From: Alteromonas mediterranea DE
Lineage (GTDB): Bacteria > Pseudomonadota > Gammaproteobacteria > Enterobacterales > Alteromonadaceae
Direction: 5' to 3'
Assembly: GCF_000020585.3 (NCBI RefSeq)
Contig: NC_011138.3
Location: forward strand, 2,500,013-2,564,012
Length of the DNA stretch: 64,000 bases
In this document: positions 8,252 to 18,249 of the stretch, one piece after another
How positions within the stretch are numbered: the stretch's first letter is position 1
Layout of the letters: the number at the start of each line of letters is the position of its first letter
Translations under genes and position numbers: made by a program
The notes under the pieces: model-generated
Databases searched by the model: none
What the model saw: only the letters and a program-made list of their open reading frames with translations
What the model was told of the DNA's origin: nothing

Positions 8252-9136
8252 ATGATAAATATTGGAAAAATTAATACACTACGCGTGGTAGCCCAATACC
8301 CTTTTGGCTACGCGTTAGCGCCACTTGTCGAAAAAACCGATGATGGTGACGGCGTAATAGAAATTGATGATGCTGATGAACAGCAAACCGTCACTCTCGC
8401 TATCGATGAAGTAAAGGCATCGCTTGCTGAAGACCAAGAGGTTGAGGTATTTGTTGCTACTGATCAGCGCGGCGACCTCTATGCAACCATGAAGAAGCCG
8501 CTTATTCAAGTTGGCGAAACAAAAGTGCTAAAAGCGGTATCAGCGACCAACTTTGGGGCGTTCTTCGAGTGGGGTTTAGATAATGACTTACTTGTCCCTA
8601 ACGACTACCAAGCGCAGCCGGTTAACCCCGGTATGTATTATGTGGTTCACACGTTTTTCGATGACAAGACCCAACGCATTTTAGGTGCAACTAAACTTCA
8701 CTATTTCTTAAAAGAAGGCAGTGCCTATTTAAGTGAAGGCGATACGGTTGAGTGCTTAGTATACGCTAAGACCGATTTAGGCTTTAAAGTGGTAATTAAT
8801 GAAAAAAGCCTAGGGCTTATTTTCCATAGCGATGCCTTTAAGCCGCTTAAAGTAGGGCAAGCCACTGAAGGTGTTATCAAAACCATTCGTGAAGATGGCA
8901 AGGTTGATGTCGCGCTGCAGCGTGTTGATAAAGGCGGCCGCGACGCCCTTCAACAAGCAATACTCGATGATCTAGAAGCTCACGGCGGCATTTCAACGTT
9001 AACCGATAAAAGTGCGCCGGATGCCATCTATTCACATTTCAATGTGAGTAAAGCGGCCTACAAAAAGGCACTGGGCGCCCTGTACAAGCAAAAGAAAATA
9101 ACGCTTAGCCCTGACGCTGTTCGCCTTATCAAATAA
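8252..9136 (+). CDS. cvfB: CvfB/YitL-type S1 RNA-binding protein
   Basis: A 294-residue protein with an N-terminal OB-like region, two S1-like domains (about residues 70-140 and 150-215) and a C-terminal winged helix (SAPDAIYSHFNVSKAAYKKALGALYKQ). This is the architecture of CvfB, an RNA-binding regulator first described in Staphylococcus. GAFFEWGLDNDLLVPNDYQ is the characteristic second-domain start. The ATG at 8252 matches the family start; ATG at 8219 would add 11 unrelated residues. Its RNA targets here are unknown. Confidence 0.85.
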   Translation: MINIGKINTLRVVAQYPFGYALAPLVEKTDDGDGVIEIDDADEQQTVTLAIDEVKASLAEDQEVEVFVATDQRGDLYATMKKPLIQVGETKVLKAVSATNFGAFFEWGLDNDLLVPNDYQAQPVNPGMYYVVHTFFDDKTQRILGATKLHYFLKEGSAYLSEGDTVECLVYAKTDLGFKVVINEKSLGLIFHSDAFKPLKVGQATEGVIKTIREDGKVDVALQRVDKGGRDALQQAILDDLEAHGGISTLTDKSAPDAIYSHFNVSKAAYKKALGALYKQKKITLSPDAVRLIK

Positions 9137-9209
9137 TCGCAATGTTTACTGCTGCACTTTTCCTTAAGTGCAGCCACCTTTTTTAATCATTAAAACGCTA
9201 GGACATAAA

Positions 9210-9602
9210 ATGAAAGCACGTGTTTCTTGGGATAAAGACCTGACATTTACCGGTACAACTGACAGCGGCTATAAAACCGTAATGGATGGAAGCGGTAATG
9301 CTGTATCGCCTATGGAATCAGTACTTTTGGCTGTGGGTGCATGTTCAAGTATTGACGTGGTAGATATCCTTAAGAAAGGCCGTTATTCTATTGAAGCGTG
9401 TAATTGTGAAATGGAAGCTGAGCGTGCTGAGGAACCCCCTCGCGTGTTTACAAAAATTCACGCCCATTACACAGTGTCAGGCGAAGGTATTAGCGAAAAA
9501 GCACTCGCTCGCGCTGTTCAACTTTCCGCTGAAAAATATTGTTCAGTAATGCTTATGCTGACGGGTAATGTAGACATCACCACCAGCTATACTTTGGTTT
9601 AA
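9210..9602 (+). CDS. OsmC-family protein
   Basis: A 130-residue OsmC/YhfA-type protein of the thiol-dependent peroxidase superfamily. The two conserved cysteines are visible in VGACSSIDVVDIL and AEKYCSVMLML. The ATG at 9210 has an AGGA ribosome site seven bases before it. Upstream in-frame codons (from 9168) do not match the family. The closest type is YhfA, whose substrate is not established, so a specific peroxidase claim would be too strong. Confidence 0.88.
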   Translation: MKARVSWDKDLTFTGTTDSGYKTVMDGSGNAVSPMESVLLAVGACSSIDVVDILKKGRYSIEACNCEMEAERAEEPPRVFTKIHAHYTVSGEGISEKALARAVQLSAEKYCSVMLMLTGNVDITTSYTLV

Positions 9603-9655
9603 TAAACTATAGTGCAATACACCGCTTATTAGCGGTTCTGGCTAAGCATTAGTAT

Positions 9656-9686
9656 AAAAAGCTAACCCTATCGGTTAGCTTTTTTC
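9656..9686 (+). terminator. Terminator after the OsmC gene
   Basis: Stem AAAGCTAACC / GGTTAGCTTT with loop CTAT, followed by a T run. A smaller hairpin (ACCGCTTATTAGCGGT, 9621-9636) precedes it. Confidence 0.85.
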
Positions 9687-9815
9687 GTTTGTGCGTCTCA
9701 AATCATGCTACCCTGTTGAAATTATTGAAATTTAACATTGTGTAACATCATTGGCATGCTAGATGCTGTATACGGTCATTATTATATAACGACATTAACG
9801 TTAAGGTTATTGACC

Positions 9816-10946
9816 ATGGAAACAGCAACGCGCAGCACCGCTTTATTATCGCTTAATTCACTTTCTCACTTCGCCCCTTCTTCATTTAAACGCCTATTAG
9901 GCTGCAGTATTGTTGTGTTGTCTTTAGCGACAACCGCATGCTCTGACGCCGACGCCATAGACGCGAATGCAGAGTCTGCAACGGTTGAAGAGACGGTTTT
10001 TGCCATACCCGTTGAAACGCAAACGATTATTACAGGGGATATCACCTCTACCTACGACACAACAGCGATACTAGAGGCGCGAGAAGAAGCGTTTGTGGTC
10101 GCCCGGGCCTCTGGCATTATTGAAGAGATATTTGTTGAAGAAGGCGACTATGTCGAAAAAGGGCAAGTACTTGCACAACTCGACAAACGCCGCTACGAAT
10201 TAAACCTCTCCAAAGCACAGGCCGATTTAAAGGGTATTGAAAGCGAGCTTGAAAAGGTCAATAAAGTTTATTCTCAAAAGCTGATAAGCGATGACACCTA
10301 CGACAAGCTTACCTCGCAGTTTGAGTCGGCAAAGGCCTCAGTTCGTTTGGCTGAACTAGACTTAAAAGAAGCAACGATTACGGCACCTATCGATGGATAT
10401 ATTGCAGAAAGAAACGCCAAGGTAGGTAACTTAACTGAGTCTTTCCAACGGGAAAGGATGTTTCATATCGTTCAGCAGCGAAACCTTCAAGGCATTGTGT
10501 ACTTACCCGAAAATGAGCTACCTAACGTGGTGATTGGGCAAGGTGCGACGCTGACTATTGCTGCATTAAGCGATAGAAGCATTAGTGCAAACGTGGAGCG
10601 AATAAGCCCCGTAATTGATGCCACCACAGGTACATTTAAAGTCACCCTTAAAGTGCCCAACCAAGATAACATGCTTAAAGCAGGCATGTTTACCGATGTA
10701 TCTCTTGAATATGCTACTCATGCTAACGCTACACTGCTTCCTCGTAGAGCCCTTGTCACTATCGACAACAATCACAGCGTATTCGTTGTAGATAACGGCA
10801 AAGTGAAAAAAGTAGATATTTCTACCGGCTTTGAAAATAACGAGATGATTGAAGTGATAAATGGCCTAACTGGAAGCGAAGAAGTGGTCACTGCGGGTCA
10901 CCAAAATTTAAAAGACAGCGCCCCTGTTGAAGTTGTAAACAGCTAA
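9816..10946 (+). CDS. RND efflux membrane-fusion (periplasmic adaptor) protein
   Basis: A 376-residue HlyD/AcrA-type adaptor that links an inner-membrane RND pump to an outer-membrane channel. The N-terminus has a hydrophobic stretch ending in ATTAC (Cys42), suggesting a lipoprotein, although the lipobox is not ideal. Next come the lipoyl half-motifs (IIEEIFVEEGDYVEKGQVLAQLD and ATITAPIDGYIAERNAKVG), a short coiled-coil hairpin, and the beta-barrel region with DATTGTFKVTLKVPN. The ATG at 9816 has an AAGG site upstream. It lies 24 bp before the first pump gene. No outer-membrane channel or regulator is adjacent, so the channel must be encoded elsewhere. Confidence 0.92.
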   Translation: METATRSTALLSLNSLSHFAPSSFKRLLGCSIVVLSLATTACSDADAIDANAESATVEETVFAIPVETQTIITGDITSTYDTTAILEAREEAFVVARASGIIEEIFVEEGDYVEKGQVLAQLDKRRYELNLSKAQADLKGIESELEKVNKVYSQKLISDDTYDKLTSQFESAKASVRLAELDLKEATITAPIDGYIAERNAKVGNLTESFQRERMFHIVQQRNLQGIVYLPENELPNVVIGQGATLTIAALSDRSISANVERISPVIDATTGTFKVTLKVPNQDNMLKAGMFTDVSLEYATHANATLLPRRALVTIDNNHSVFVVDNGKVKKVDISTGFENNEMIEVINGLTGSEEVVTAGHQNLKDSAPVEVVNS

Positions 10947-10970
10947 TTCGGCCAATCAAGGATTTAGACT

Positions 10971-13900
10971 ATGCGTATCGTAGATATAGCCGTAAAACGC
11001 CCTGTTGCCGTAAGTATGTTCATCTTCGCGGTATTGTTATTTGGTATGGTGTCGTTAGGCAGACTATCGGTGAACTTGCTGCCAGACTTGTCTTACCCCA
11101 CCCTTACTATTCGAACCGACTATGACGGCGCAGCGCCTGGTGAAGTAGAACAGCTAGTATCCAAACCAATAGAGGAAGCCATTGGCGTAGTTAAAGGTGT
11201 GCGTAAAGTAACCTCTACTTCGCGAGCGGGTCAATCTGATGTGGTGCTGTCTTTTGCTTGGGGGACCGACATGGATTTCGCAAGCTTAGAGGTGCGAGAA
11301 AAGCTTGATGTATTGCAGCTTCCCCTCGATATAGAAAAGCCACGACTGCTTCGCTTCAACCCAAGTTTAGACCCCGTTATTAAACTGGGGCTTACCGCAC
11401 AAAGTGACGCATCAAGTTTGAGCATAGCGCAAATGAAGCGCCTTCGGTTGTATGGCGAACAACAAGTAAAGCGTTCTTTAGAGTCAGTCGAGGGGGTTGC
11501 TGCCGTTCGGGTTGGCGGTGGTTTAGAAAATGAAATTCACATTCTTATTGACCAGCGAAAAGCCAGTCAACTCTCTATTCCTATTACCCGAATTACAGAG
11601 CGAGTAAGGGCTGAAAATATTAATGCGGCGGGAGGCAGAATTGATAACGCCGCACAGGCATTTTTAGTAAGAACCCTTAATCAGTTCGAAACACTAAACG
11701 ACATAGAAAACCTATTTATAGGTCGTTTTGAAGGTAGAAACATTCAGCTTAAAGATGTAGCAACAGTAGAAAATGCGTATAAAGACCGAGATGTAGTAAC
11801 GCGCTTCAACGGTAGCGAGGGGATCGAAATTGCCATCTATAAAGAGGGTGATGCTAATGCGGTAAACGTCGCGCAGAAAGTGGCGAAGCGTTTAAGTGAA
11901 GTGAACGACAATTTGCCCGCTAATTATATGCTTAGTGAAATTTACGACCAAAGCGTATTTATAAAGCAAGCCATAGACAATGTTAAATCGGCTGCTGTTA
12001 TGGGCGGTGTACTTGCCATGTTAGTCCTGTACCTATTCTTGAAAGACTTTTGGGCAACGATCATTATTTCCGTGTCTATTCCGGTATCAGTCATTGCTAC
12101 CTTCAATTTGATGTATGCCAATGACATCAGTTTGAATATGATGAGTTTGGGCGGTATTGCCCTTGCCGTAGGACTGCTTGTCGACAACAGTATTGTGGTG
12201 CTTGAAAACATTGATCGTCATAAAAAGCTAAAAGCGTCAGCAAGCGATGAAGCGGTAGCGGGTGAAGGCGTTGCATCGGCCGCTAGCGACTCTGCTGCTA
12301 GCGAGGGCACAAAGGAAGTCTCTGGAGCTATTATTGCCTCTACCCTTACCACCATGGCGGTGTTTGTACCGCTTATTTTTGTTGAGGGCATTGCAGGGCA
12401 ACTGTTTAAAGACCAAGCCCTAACCGTGTCATTCGCCTTGGCCGCATCGTTAGTGGTAGCGCTAACCCTTATACCTGCCATGGCGCATAAACGGAAGAAG
12501 CAGCAGCTTGATCATGAAGACGTATTTACTACGCCACCTGCTGTGCGCCCTACTTCGACATTGGGCAAAATGATGTACTGGGTTACGTTACCAATTCGCT
12601 GGGTATTTAAACTGGTCTTTGTATTTTTACCTGCAGCTTTAGTTACGCTAGTAATAGGTGGATGGCATATCACGAGTAGGGTTTTAGGCGCAGCGTTTAA
12701 ACCCCTAATTTGGGCGTTCAATAAAGGCTTTGACCTACTTGCCTCAGCGTATGAAAAACTACTTAGCATCAGCCTTCGCGCAAGAACCGCGGTGCTTTCT
12801 ATTGCTTTCGTACTGGCTGCTGGTGCCGTTGTACTTGTACCTAAACTTGGTATGGAGCTTATACCCACCTTATCTCAAGGAGAATTTTCAGTAGAAGTTA
12901 CGCTACCTGCAGGTTCGCCCCTCGCCCGCACCGATGCGATTATTAACGAGCTTGCCAATGTGGCATCTGCGAGTGAATCGAACGTGCTGCGCACCTATGC
13001 TATGTCGGGAACAGGCAGCCTAATAAGTGCTGCACCTAATCAAGGGGGTGATCATTGGGGCCGTTTAAACATTGTTATGCAGCCCATTGCAACCCCACAA
13101 GATATGGCTGATGTTAAAAATGCGCTACGAGATAGCTTAGCGTTTAAACCTGAGGTTCAGGCCACGTTTTCAGAACCCGAACTGTTTAGCTTTGCCTCGC
13201 CTATTCAAATTGAAATTGCAGGGTACGATCTCAAGCAATTACAACAATATGGCGACGCTATTGCCACGAAACTTGCCAGCTACGGCAACTTTACCGATGT
13301 GACTACCAGCATTCGCGATGGAAACCCTGAACTTAAAATTGCGTTTCACCATGCTAAACTCGCTCGCTTGGGGCTTGACGCAGCAGGTGTTTCGCAGCTT
13401 ATTGCAGCAAAAGTAGGCGGCCGTATTGCCACACAGTACAGTGTTGAAGATAGAAAAGTTGATGTACTGGTTCGAACGCAGGAAAACCAGCGAGATGATA
13501 TAGCCAGCATAAGGGCGATAGTAGTAAATCCGGGCTCGGTACAGCCTATATCGCTTAGCGCCGTGGCAGATGTGTATATGAGCGTAGGCCCTAGTGAAAT
13601 AACGCGTGTGGGCCAGCAGCGTGTAGCGCTGGTTTCAGCAAACTTAGCCAAAGGGAAACTCGATGAAGCCGTTGCCATCGCCAATACAGTTATTGACGGC
13701 ACGCAGCTTCCCCTATCGTTAAGCGCCTCGGTAACCGGTCAGAGCGAAGACATGCAAAGTAGCTTTCGCTCGCTACAGTTTGCGCTAGCGCTTGCGGTAT
13801 TTATGGTTTATCTGGTTATGGCGTCGCAATTTGAATCATTACTTCACCCTTTGCTAATCCTTTTTGCTGTGCCTTTAGCCGGCGCAGGCTCGGTTTATGG

Positions 13901-14339
13901 TTTGTGGCTAACCAATACACCACTTAACGTAGTTGTGTTTATTGGTTTGATCATGCTTTGTGGCATTGTAGTGAATAACGCCATAGTGTTGGTAGACCGC
14001 ATCAATCAGCTACGTCGCCAGGGGTTAGAAAAAAACGTGGCTATTATGCAAGCCGCAAAAACCCGTTTGCGCCCTATTGTAATGACAACCTTAACCACGG
14101 TATTAGGTTTACTTCCAATGGCATTCGGCCTAGGCGAAGGAGCAGAGATTCGTACGCCGATGGCCATAACCGTTATTTATGGACTGCTGTTTGCAAGCTT
14201 ACTAACCCTTATATTATTGCCTGTGCTTTATAGCTTATTCGATGTTAAGAAAACCCTTGTTAAAAAAGACCCGGTAAAAACTAACGCGAGTTTAAGCTAC
14301 AGCGACGAAGACAGGTTGTCAAAAGGGGGTGTGCTATGA
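10971..14339 (+). CDS. RND efflux pump, first of a pair
   Basis: A 1122-residue inner-membrane proton antiporter of the HAE-1-like RND group. The start MRIVDIAVKRPVAVSMF, the TM4 motif LAVGLLVDNSIVVLEN (Asp near residue 404) and the TM10-11 region with GIVVNNAIVLVDRIN are typical. It is about 80-100 residues longer than usual. An Ala/Ser/Glu-rich stretch is inserted after TM4 (about residues 416-450). The segment between TM6 and the second half (about residues 503-596) is long and has what look like extra hydrophobic helices. Its stop overlaps the next pump start as ATGA. The substrate is unknown. Confidence 0.92.
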   Translation: MRIVDIAVKRPVAVSMFIFAVLLFGMVSLGRLSVNLLPDLSYPTLTIRTDYDGAAPGEVEQLVSKPIEEAIGVVKGVRKVTSTSRAGQSDVVLSFAWGTDMDFASLEVREKLDVLQLPLDIEKPRLLRFNPSLDPVIKLGLTAQSDASSLSIAQMKRLRLYGEQQVKRSLESVEGVAAVRVGGGLENEIHILIDQRKASQLSIPITRITERVRAENINAAGGRIDNAAQAFLVRTLNQFETLNDIENLFIGRFEGRNIQLKDVATVENAYKDRDVVTRFNGSEGIEIAIYKEGDANAVNVAQKVAKRLSEVNDNLPANYMLSEIYDQSVFIKQAIDNVKSAAVMGGVLAMLVLYLFLKDFWATIIISVSIPVSVIATFNLMYANDISLNMMSLGGIALAVGLLVDNSIVVLENIDRHKKLKASASDEAVAGEGVASAASDSAASEGTKEVSGAIIASTLTTMAVFVPLIFVEGIAGQLFKDQALTVSFALAASLVVALTLIPAMAHKRKKQQLDHEDVFTTPPAVRPTSTLGKMMYWVTLPIRWVFKLVFVFLPAALVTLVIGGWHITSRVLGAAFKPLIWAFNKGFDLLASAYEKLLSISLRARTAVLSIAFVLAAGAVVLVPKLGMELIPTLSQGEFSVEVTLPAGSPLARTDAIINELANVASASESNVLRTYAMSGTGSLISAAPNQGGDHWGRLNIVMQPIATPQDMADVKNALRDSLAFKPEVQATFSEPELFSFASPIQIEIAGYDLKQLQQYGDAIATKLASYGNFTDVTTSIRDGNPELKIAFHHAKLARLGLDAAGVSQLIAAKVGGRIATQYSVEDRKVDVLVRTQENQRDDIASIRAIVVNPGSVQPISLSAVADVYMSVGPSEITRVGQQRVALVSANLAKGKLDEAVAIANTVIDGTQLPLSLSASVTGQSEDMQSSFRSLQFALALAVFMVYLVMASQFESLLHPLLILFAVPLAGAGSVYGLWLTNTPLNVVVFIGLIMLCGIVVNNAIVLVDRINQLRRQGLEKNVAIMQAAKTRLRPIVMTTLTTVLGLLPMAFGLGEGAEIRTPMAITVIYGLLFASLLTLILLPVLYSLFDVKKTLVKKDPVKTNASLSYSDEDRLSKGGVL

Positions 14340-17300
14340 GTACGCCTTCTAAGATTGCTGGTGTAGGCGCATCACTGGCGCGCTTTGCACTCAATAAGCC
14401 TGTGACGATAGGCATGCTGTTTTTGTCTATGCTGCTTTTTGGCATTGTTTCTGGACGTCTATTACCGCTGGAAAAGTTTCCTGGCATAGATATTCCAGAA
14501 ATGGTGGTGCAAATTCCTTATCCCGATGCTACACCGGTTGAAATTGAAACCATGATCACCCGGCCCGTAGAGGAAGCCGTTGCCACGATGTCGGGGATAA
14601 AGCGTCTACGCGCTCGTTCATACGACAACATGGCAGAAATCATTGTAGAGTTCGATTGGGACGAAAACCTCAAAGCAAAAAGCATCGAGGCACGCGAAAA
14701 AATAGATGCCATTCGCCACGAGCTTCCCGACGATATTGAGCGAATTATGGTGTACAAATTCAACACCAACGACATGCCTATTTTTCAGCTTCGCGTGTCT
14801 AGCGACAGAGACCTATCCAATGCGTACGACTTACTTGAAAGAAATTTAAAACGGCCCTTAGAGCGCGTACCCGGCGTGTCAAAAGTAGAGCTATACGGCA
14901 CCATGAAGCGGCAAATTACCATTCGCTTAGATCCTAAGAAAATGGCGGCATATCAAATTGATGGCACCCGTTTAGAACAACAACTTCAAAACGCAAACTT
15001 TTCGCTGACTGCAGGCTACATGTACAACAACGGTGAAAAAATATTGGTAAACCCGACTGGCGAATTTAGTGACGTTAACGATTTTAAAAACATGTGGGTT
15101 ACCCGCAGCGTTCGCTTATCTGATATTGCCAGCGTGACTTACGAGTTGCCGCAGCGCAACGAAGGACGTCATTTAGATCGCACCTTTGCTGTAGGTTTTA
15201 ACGTCTTTCGCGAATCAGGCAGTAATTTAGTAGAAGTGTCCGATGCGGTAATGAAGGTTATCGATAAAGCGAAAGAAGACCCAGAATTCACTGGCATTAG
15301 TCTGTTTGTTATGGATGATACTGCCAAAAGCGTCACTTCATCGTTAAGTGATCTTTTAAACGCAGGCCTTTTAGGCGCTTTGCTGTCGGTTATTGTGCTG
15401 TATTTATTCTTACGGCAACTCACCACAACGTTAATTGTCGTGCTTTCTGTGCCCTTTTCTATTTGTATCACCCTTGGGGTTATGTACCTCTTAGGCTATA
15501 CGCTAAACATTTTATCGCTAATGGGGCTACTGCTGGCAGTAGGTATGCTGGTTGATAACGCAGTGGTTATTACTGAGAGCATTTTTCAAGAGCGCCAACA
15601 AGAAGGCAATGTTAAACGGGCCACGCAGATTGGTGTGAACAAAGTAAGCCTTGCCGTTATCGCAGGAACGGCAACCACTGCCATTGTGTTTTTGCCAAAT
15701 ATTATTGGCGTAAAAATAGACGTGACAATCTTCTTAGAGCACGTAGCAGTGGCCATTTGTATCTCTTTATTTGCGTCACTATTTATTGCAAAGACGCTTA
15801 TCCCGTTACTGACTACCAAAGTTAAGATACCTGTCGTAAAAACTGCCCTAACACCTGCTTACATTACGCGATATGGACGGGCGCTAAAGTGGATGCTCAA
15901 ACACCAAGGAGCAACCTGTGTTATCGCCTTAGCGATCCTGGCGTCTACCTTTGTTCCCATGCAAGTAGTCACCTCCGATGATGAGGGGAATAACAACCAA
16001 GAGCGCATATGGCTAAACTATCATGTCACACAAAACTTCACGCTTGAGGAAGTTGAAAAGACCGTTGATAAAATGGAAGCTTACCTATATGAAAACCAAG
16101 CGCGTTTTCACATCAAGCAAGTATATACCTACTTCACACCTGGTCACGCAGTAAGTGGTATTACGCTTAACGATGAACTCCCCGTCAGCGTTGCGAGCAT
16201 TAAAGAAGATATTCGCGAAAATATGCCTTCTTTCGTACGTGCTCGTCCGTCTTTCCAGTGGGATAGCGGCAATGGGGGTGGCATACGAGTAACCTTGTTA
16301 GGTGAGTCTTCAGAAACACTGCTTAGCATTTCGAAGCAAATTATCCCTATCCTTGCCGCTGTTGATGGGCTAGAAGATGTTAAAGCGGATACGGGATCTA
16401 CACGCGACGAAGTGCAAATTCGTATAGACCGAGAAAAAGCGAACCGCTTTGGTATTCAAGTTAACGACGTTGCAAAATTAGTATCGACAGCCTTACGCGG
16501 TAGCAACTTGCGTACATTTCGCTACGGTGACGCTGGAGAAGTAGCAGTACAGTTAAAGTTTGGCAGCGATATTCAGGCGTCGTTAAGCGCGCTTAAAAAT
16601 ATCAATATTGGGTTTACACAGGGGCAGTCAGTAACCTTAAATATGATTGCAGATTTTTCTGTTGTACCACAGTTATCACAAATTAATCGCAATTATCGCC
16701 AAACTGCACTAGCGATTGGCGCTAATTTAGAAGGTGAAACCACAACCGAGCAAGCCCGAGAGCGCATAGAGCAAGCGCTAGCGAATATTGAACTGCCTAC
16801 GGGCTATAAATGGACGTTAGACGGAAGCTTTTCTCGCCAAGATGAAGCAAACGCGGTTATGCAAATGAACATGCTGTTAGCCCTGTGTATGATATACGTG
16901 GTTATGGCTGCCCTGTTCGAGTCGCTAATTCTTCCTACGTCAGTGATCACTTCCCTGCTTTTTTCGTTCACAGGCGTGTTCTGGGCGTTTATGGTAACAG
17001 GCACGTCTATGTCTATTATGGGAATGATCGGCATGCTCATTCTCATGGGTATTGTGGTGAACAACGGCATAGTGCTAGTAGACAGAATCAATCAACTCAT
17101 AGGTGAGGGTTTGTCGCTGTATGACGCCGTCATTGAAGGCTGTATGACCCGAGTCCGTCCCATATTAATGACGGTTGCTACAACAGTGCTGGGTTTAATT
17201 CCTCTGGCGCTAGGCAGTACGCGAATTGGGGGAGACGGCCCGCCTTATTCTCCAATGGCCATTGCCATCATAGGTGGGTTAGTGTTTTCAACATTAACCA

Positions 17301-17416
17301 GTTTATTCTTAGTACCCCTGGCTTATGTGCTGCTACTTAAGCTTAGGTTCAAAACTCAACGCCTATTCAAAACCAGTAAGGCACGGGTGGCCGCATGGGG
17401 GCGAATAGCTAATTAA
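14336..17416 (+). CDS. RND efflux pump, second of a pair
   Basis: A 1026-residue RND transporter of normal length, diverged from its neighbour. It has the N-terminal FALNKPVTIGMLFLSMLLFG helix, the TM4 motif LAVGMLVDNAVVITES with its Asp near residue 403, and GIVVNNGIVLVDRINQL in the second half. The 4-base overlap with the preceding pump implies co-translation. One adaptor with two different pumps recalls MdtABC, where two RND proteins form a heterotrimer; whether that holds here is inference. The group resembles pumps annotated for drugs or hydrophobic compounds rather than CzcA metal pumps. Confidence 0.92.
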   Translation: MSTPSKIAGVGASLARFALNKPVTIGMLFLSMLLFGIVSGRLLPLEKFPGIDIPEMVVQIPYPDATPVEIETMITRPVEEAVATMSGIKRLRARSYDNMAEIIVEFDWDENLKAKSIEAREKIDAIRHELPDDIERIMVYKFNTNDMPIFQLRVSSDRDLSNAYDLLERNLKRPLERVPGVSKVELYGTMKRQITIRLDPKKMAAYQIDGTRLEQQLQNANFSLTAGYMYNNGEKILVNPTGEFSDVNDFKNMWVTRSVRLSDIASVTYELPQRNEGRHLDRTFAVGFNVFRESGSNLVEVSDAVMKVIDKAKEDPEFTGISLFVMDDTAKSVTSSLSDLLNAGLLGALLSVIVLYLFLRQLTTTLIVVLSVPFSICITLGVMYLLGYTLNILSLMGLLLAVGMLVDNAVVITESIFQERQQEGNVKRATQIGVNKVSLAVIAGTATTAIVFLPNIIGVKIDVTIFLEHVAVAICISLFASLFIAKTLIPLLTTKVKIPVVKTALTPAYITRYGRALKWMLKHQGATCVIALAILASTFVPMQVVTSDDEGNNNQERIWLNYHVTQNFTLEEVEKTVDKMEAYLYENQARFHIKQVYTYFTPGHAVSGITLNDELPVSVASIKEDIRENMPSFVRARPSFQWDSGNGGGIRVTLLGESSETLLSISKQIIPILAAVDGLEDVKADTGSTRDEVQIRIDREKANRFGIQVNDVAKLVSTALRGSNLRTFRYGDAGEVAVQLKFGSDIQASLSALKNINIGFTQGQSVTLNMIADFSVVPQLSQINRNYRQTALAIGANLEGETTTEQARERIEQALANIELPTGYKWTLDGSFSRQDEANAVMQMNMLLALCMIYVVMAALFESLILPTSVITSLLFSFTGVFWAFMVTGTSMSIMGMIGMLILMGIVVNNGIVLVDRINQLIGEGLSLYDAVIEGCMTRVRPILMTVATTVLGLIPLALGSTRIGGDGPPYSPMAIAIIGGLVFSTLTSLFLVPLAYVLLLKLRFKTQRLFKTSKARVAAWGRIAN

Positions 17417-17420
17417 CGTT

Positions 17421-17491
17421 AAAAAGCGGGTCTAGTTTTCACTGTCGTCGTTACAAATAAACGCCGTTTTGTGAAACCTACCCCGCTTTTT
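17421..17491. terminator. Long imperfect hairpin between convergent genes
   Basis: Arms 17421-17442 (begins AAAAAGCGGG, ends TTTTCAC) and 17471-17491 (begins GTGAAA, ends CCCCGCTTTTT) pair with a few mismatches around a 28-base loop. The outer A and T runs fit a terminator acting on both strands, between the RND operon and the DUF3718 gene. Confidence 0.6.
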
Positions 17492-17520
17492 CTGGCTTTA
17501 ACTTTACCGCCGTCAATGCC

Positions 17521-17850
17521 TTAGCTACGCGACATTAGGTAATCGTGAACGGCATCAGCATGACGCTCTACAGAAAACTCAATAAGGCTACTACCGTTAC
17601 ACGTTAAGCCTTCTTCAGACGTTACCATACGCAGAACTTCACGCTGGCTCGCACCAATACGACCTACATTACGCGAAAGGCTCGAACGAAGTACACGAAC
17701 GTCGTCATTGATGATAGCTTTGCAAAAACCAGCGAACTGGGTTTCACCAACAAAACGAACATCTTTTTGTGGTGCGGCGGCGCTTGCGTTAATACTGAAC
17801 GCAACGGTTGCTGTAGCAGCAAGTACTTTCACTGTTTTGGCTAATTTCAT
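17521..17850 (-). CDS. Exported DUF3718-type protein
   Basis: A 109-residue protein with a signal peptide (about residues 1-24, ending SINASA), so probably periplasmic. The rest resembles DUF3718, a small family in Alteromonas and Shewanella, with FCKAIINDDVRVLRSSL and GLTCNGSSLIEFSVERHADAVHDYL. Two cysteines (in GFCK and LTCN) could form a disulfide. The function is unknown. It stands alone, convergent with the RND operon. Confidence 0.75.
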   Translation of the reverse strand: MKLAKTVKVLAATATVAFSINASAAAPQKDVRFVGETQFAGFCKAIINDDVRVLRSSLSRNVGRIGASQREVLRMVTSEEGLTCNGSSLIEFSVERHADAVHDYLMSRS

Positions 17851-18249
17851 TTTTAAATCCTCAATGTGTGGATAAAGGTGTTAAACAAGTTTGTGGCAAA
17901 CTCTTACATAGTGGTTGAAGCAGCCAGAAGAACTGCTCAACGCCCTTTATTTATGCATCAAGAATGAAATTTATTCTGTTGAATGTTTGTGTAAGGCGAG
18001 TAAAGGTAAGGTAAATCCAGTTGTTACATAAAGATTAACAACTCATGCCGCTGATTTTAAAAGATTTTCTTACATTTCATATTACTAATATATCTAAAGG
18101 GGGGATTTAATGGAAAAAACAAATATAACACTAAAGTATAAAAAGGCCCCTATCGGAGCCTCAAAACTGTAATTTTAACAAAATATATTGCAGTTTAGCG
18201 CAAATACCACACGATAAAAGCCACTCTTCCTGTAATTAAATTACAAATT
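17851..18249. other. Intergenic region holding a minus-strand terminator
   Basis: Nearly 400 bp, AT-rich, with no credible gene. The part next to 17850 must contain the DUF3718 promoter. A GGCTCC-GATA-GGGGCC hairpin followed by T on the minus strand lies at 18139-18160. Nothing else was recognised. Confidence 0.5.
18139..18160 (-). terminator. Terminator downstream of the DUF2189 gene
   Basis: On the minus strand, stem GGCTCC / GGGGCC (one T-G pair) with loop GATA, followed by TTTTTATAC. It lies 90 bp beyond the DUF2189 stop. Confidence 0.6.
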
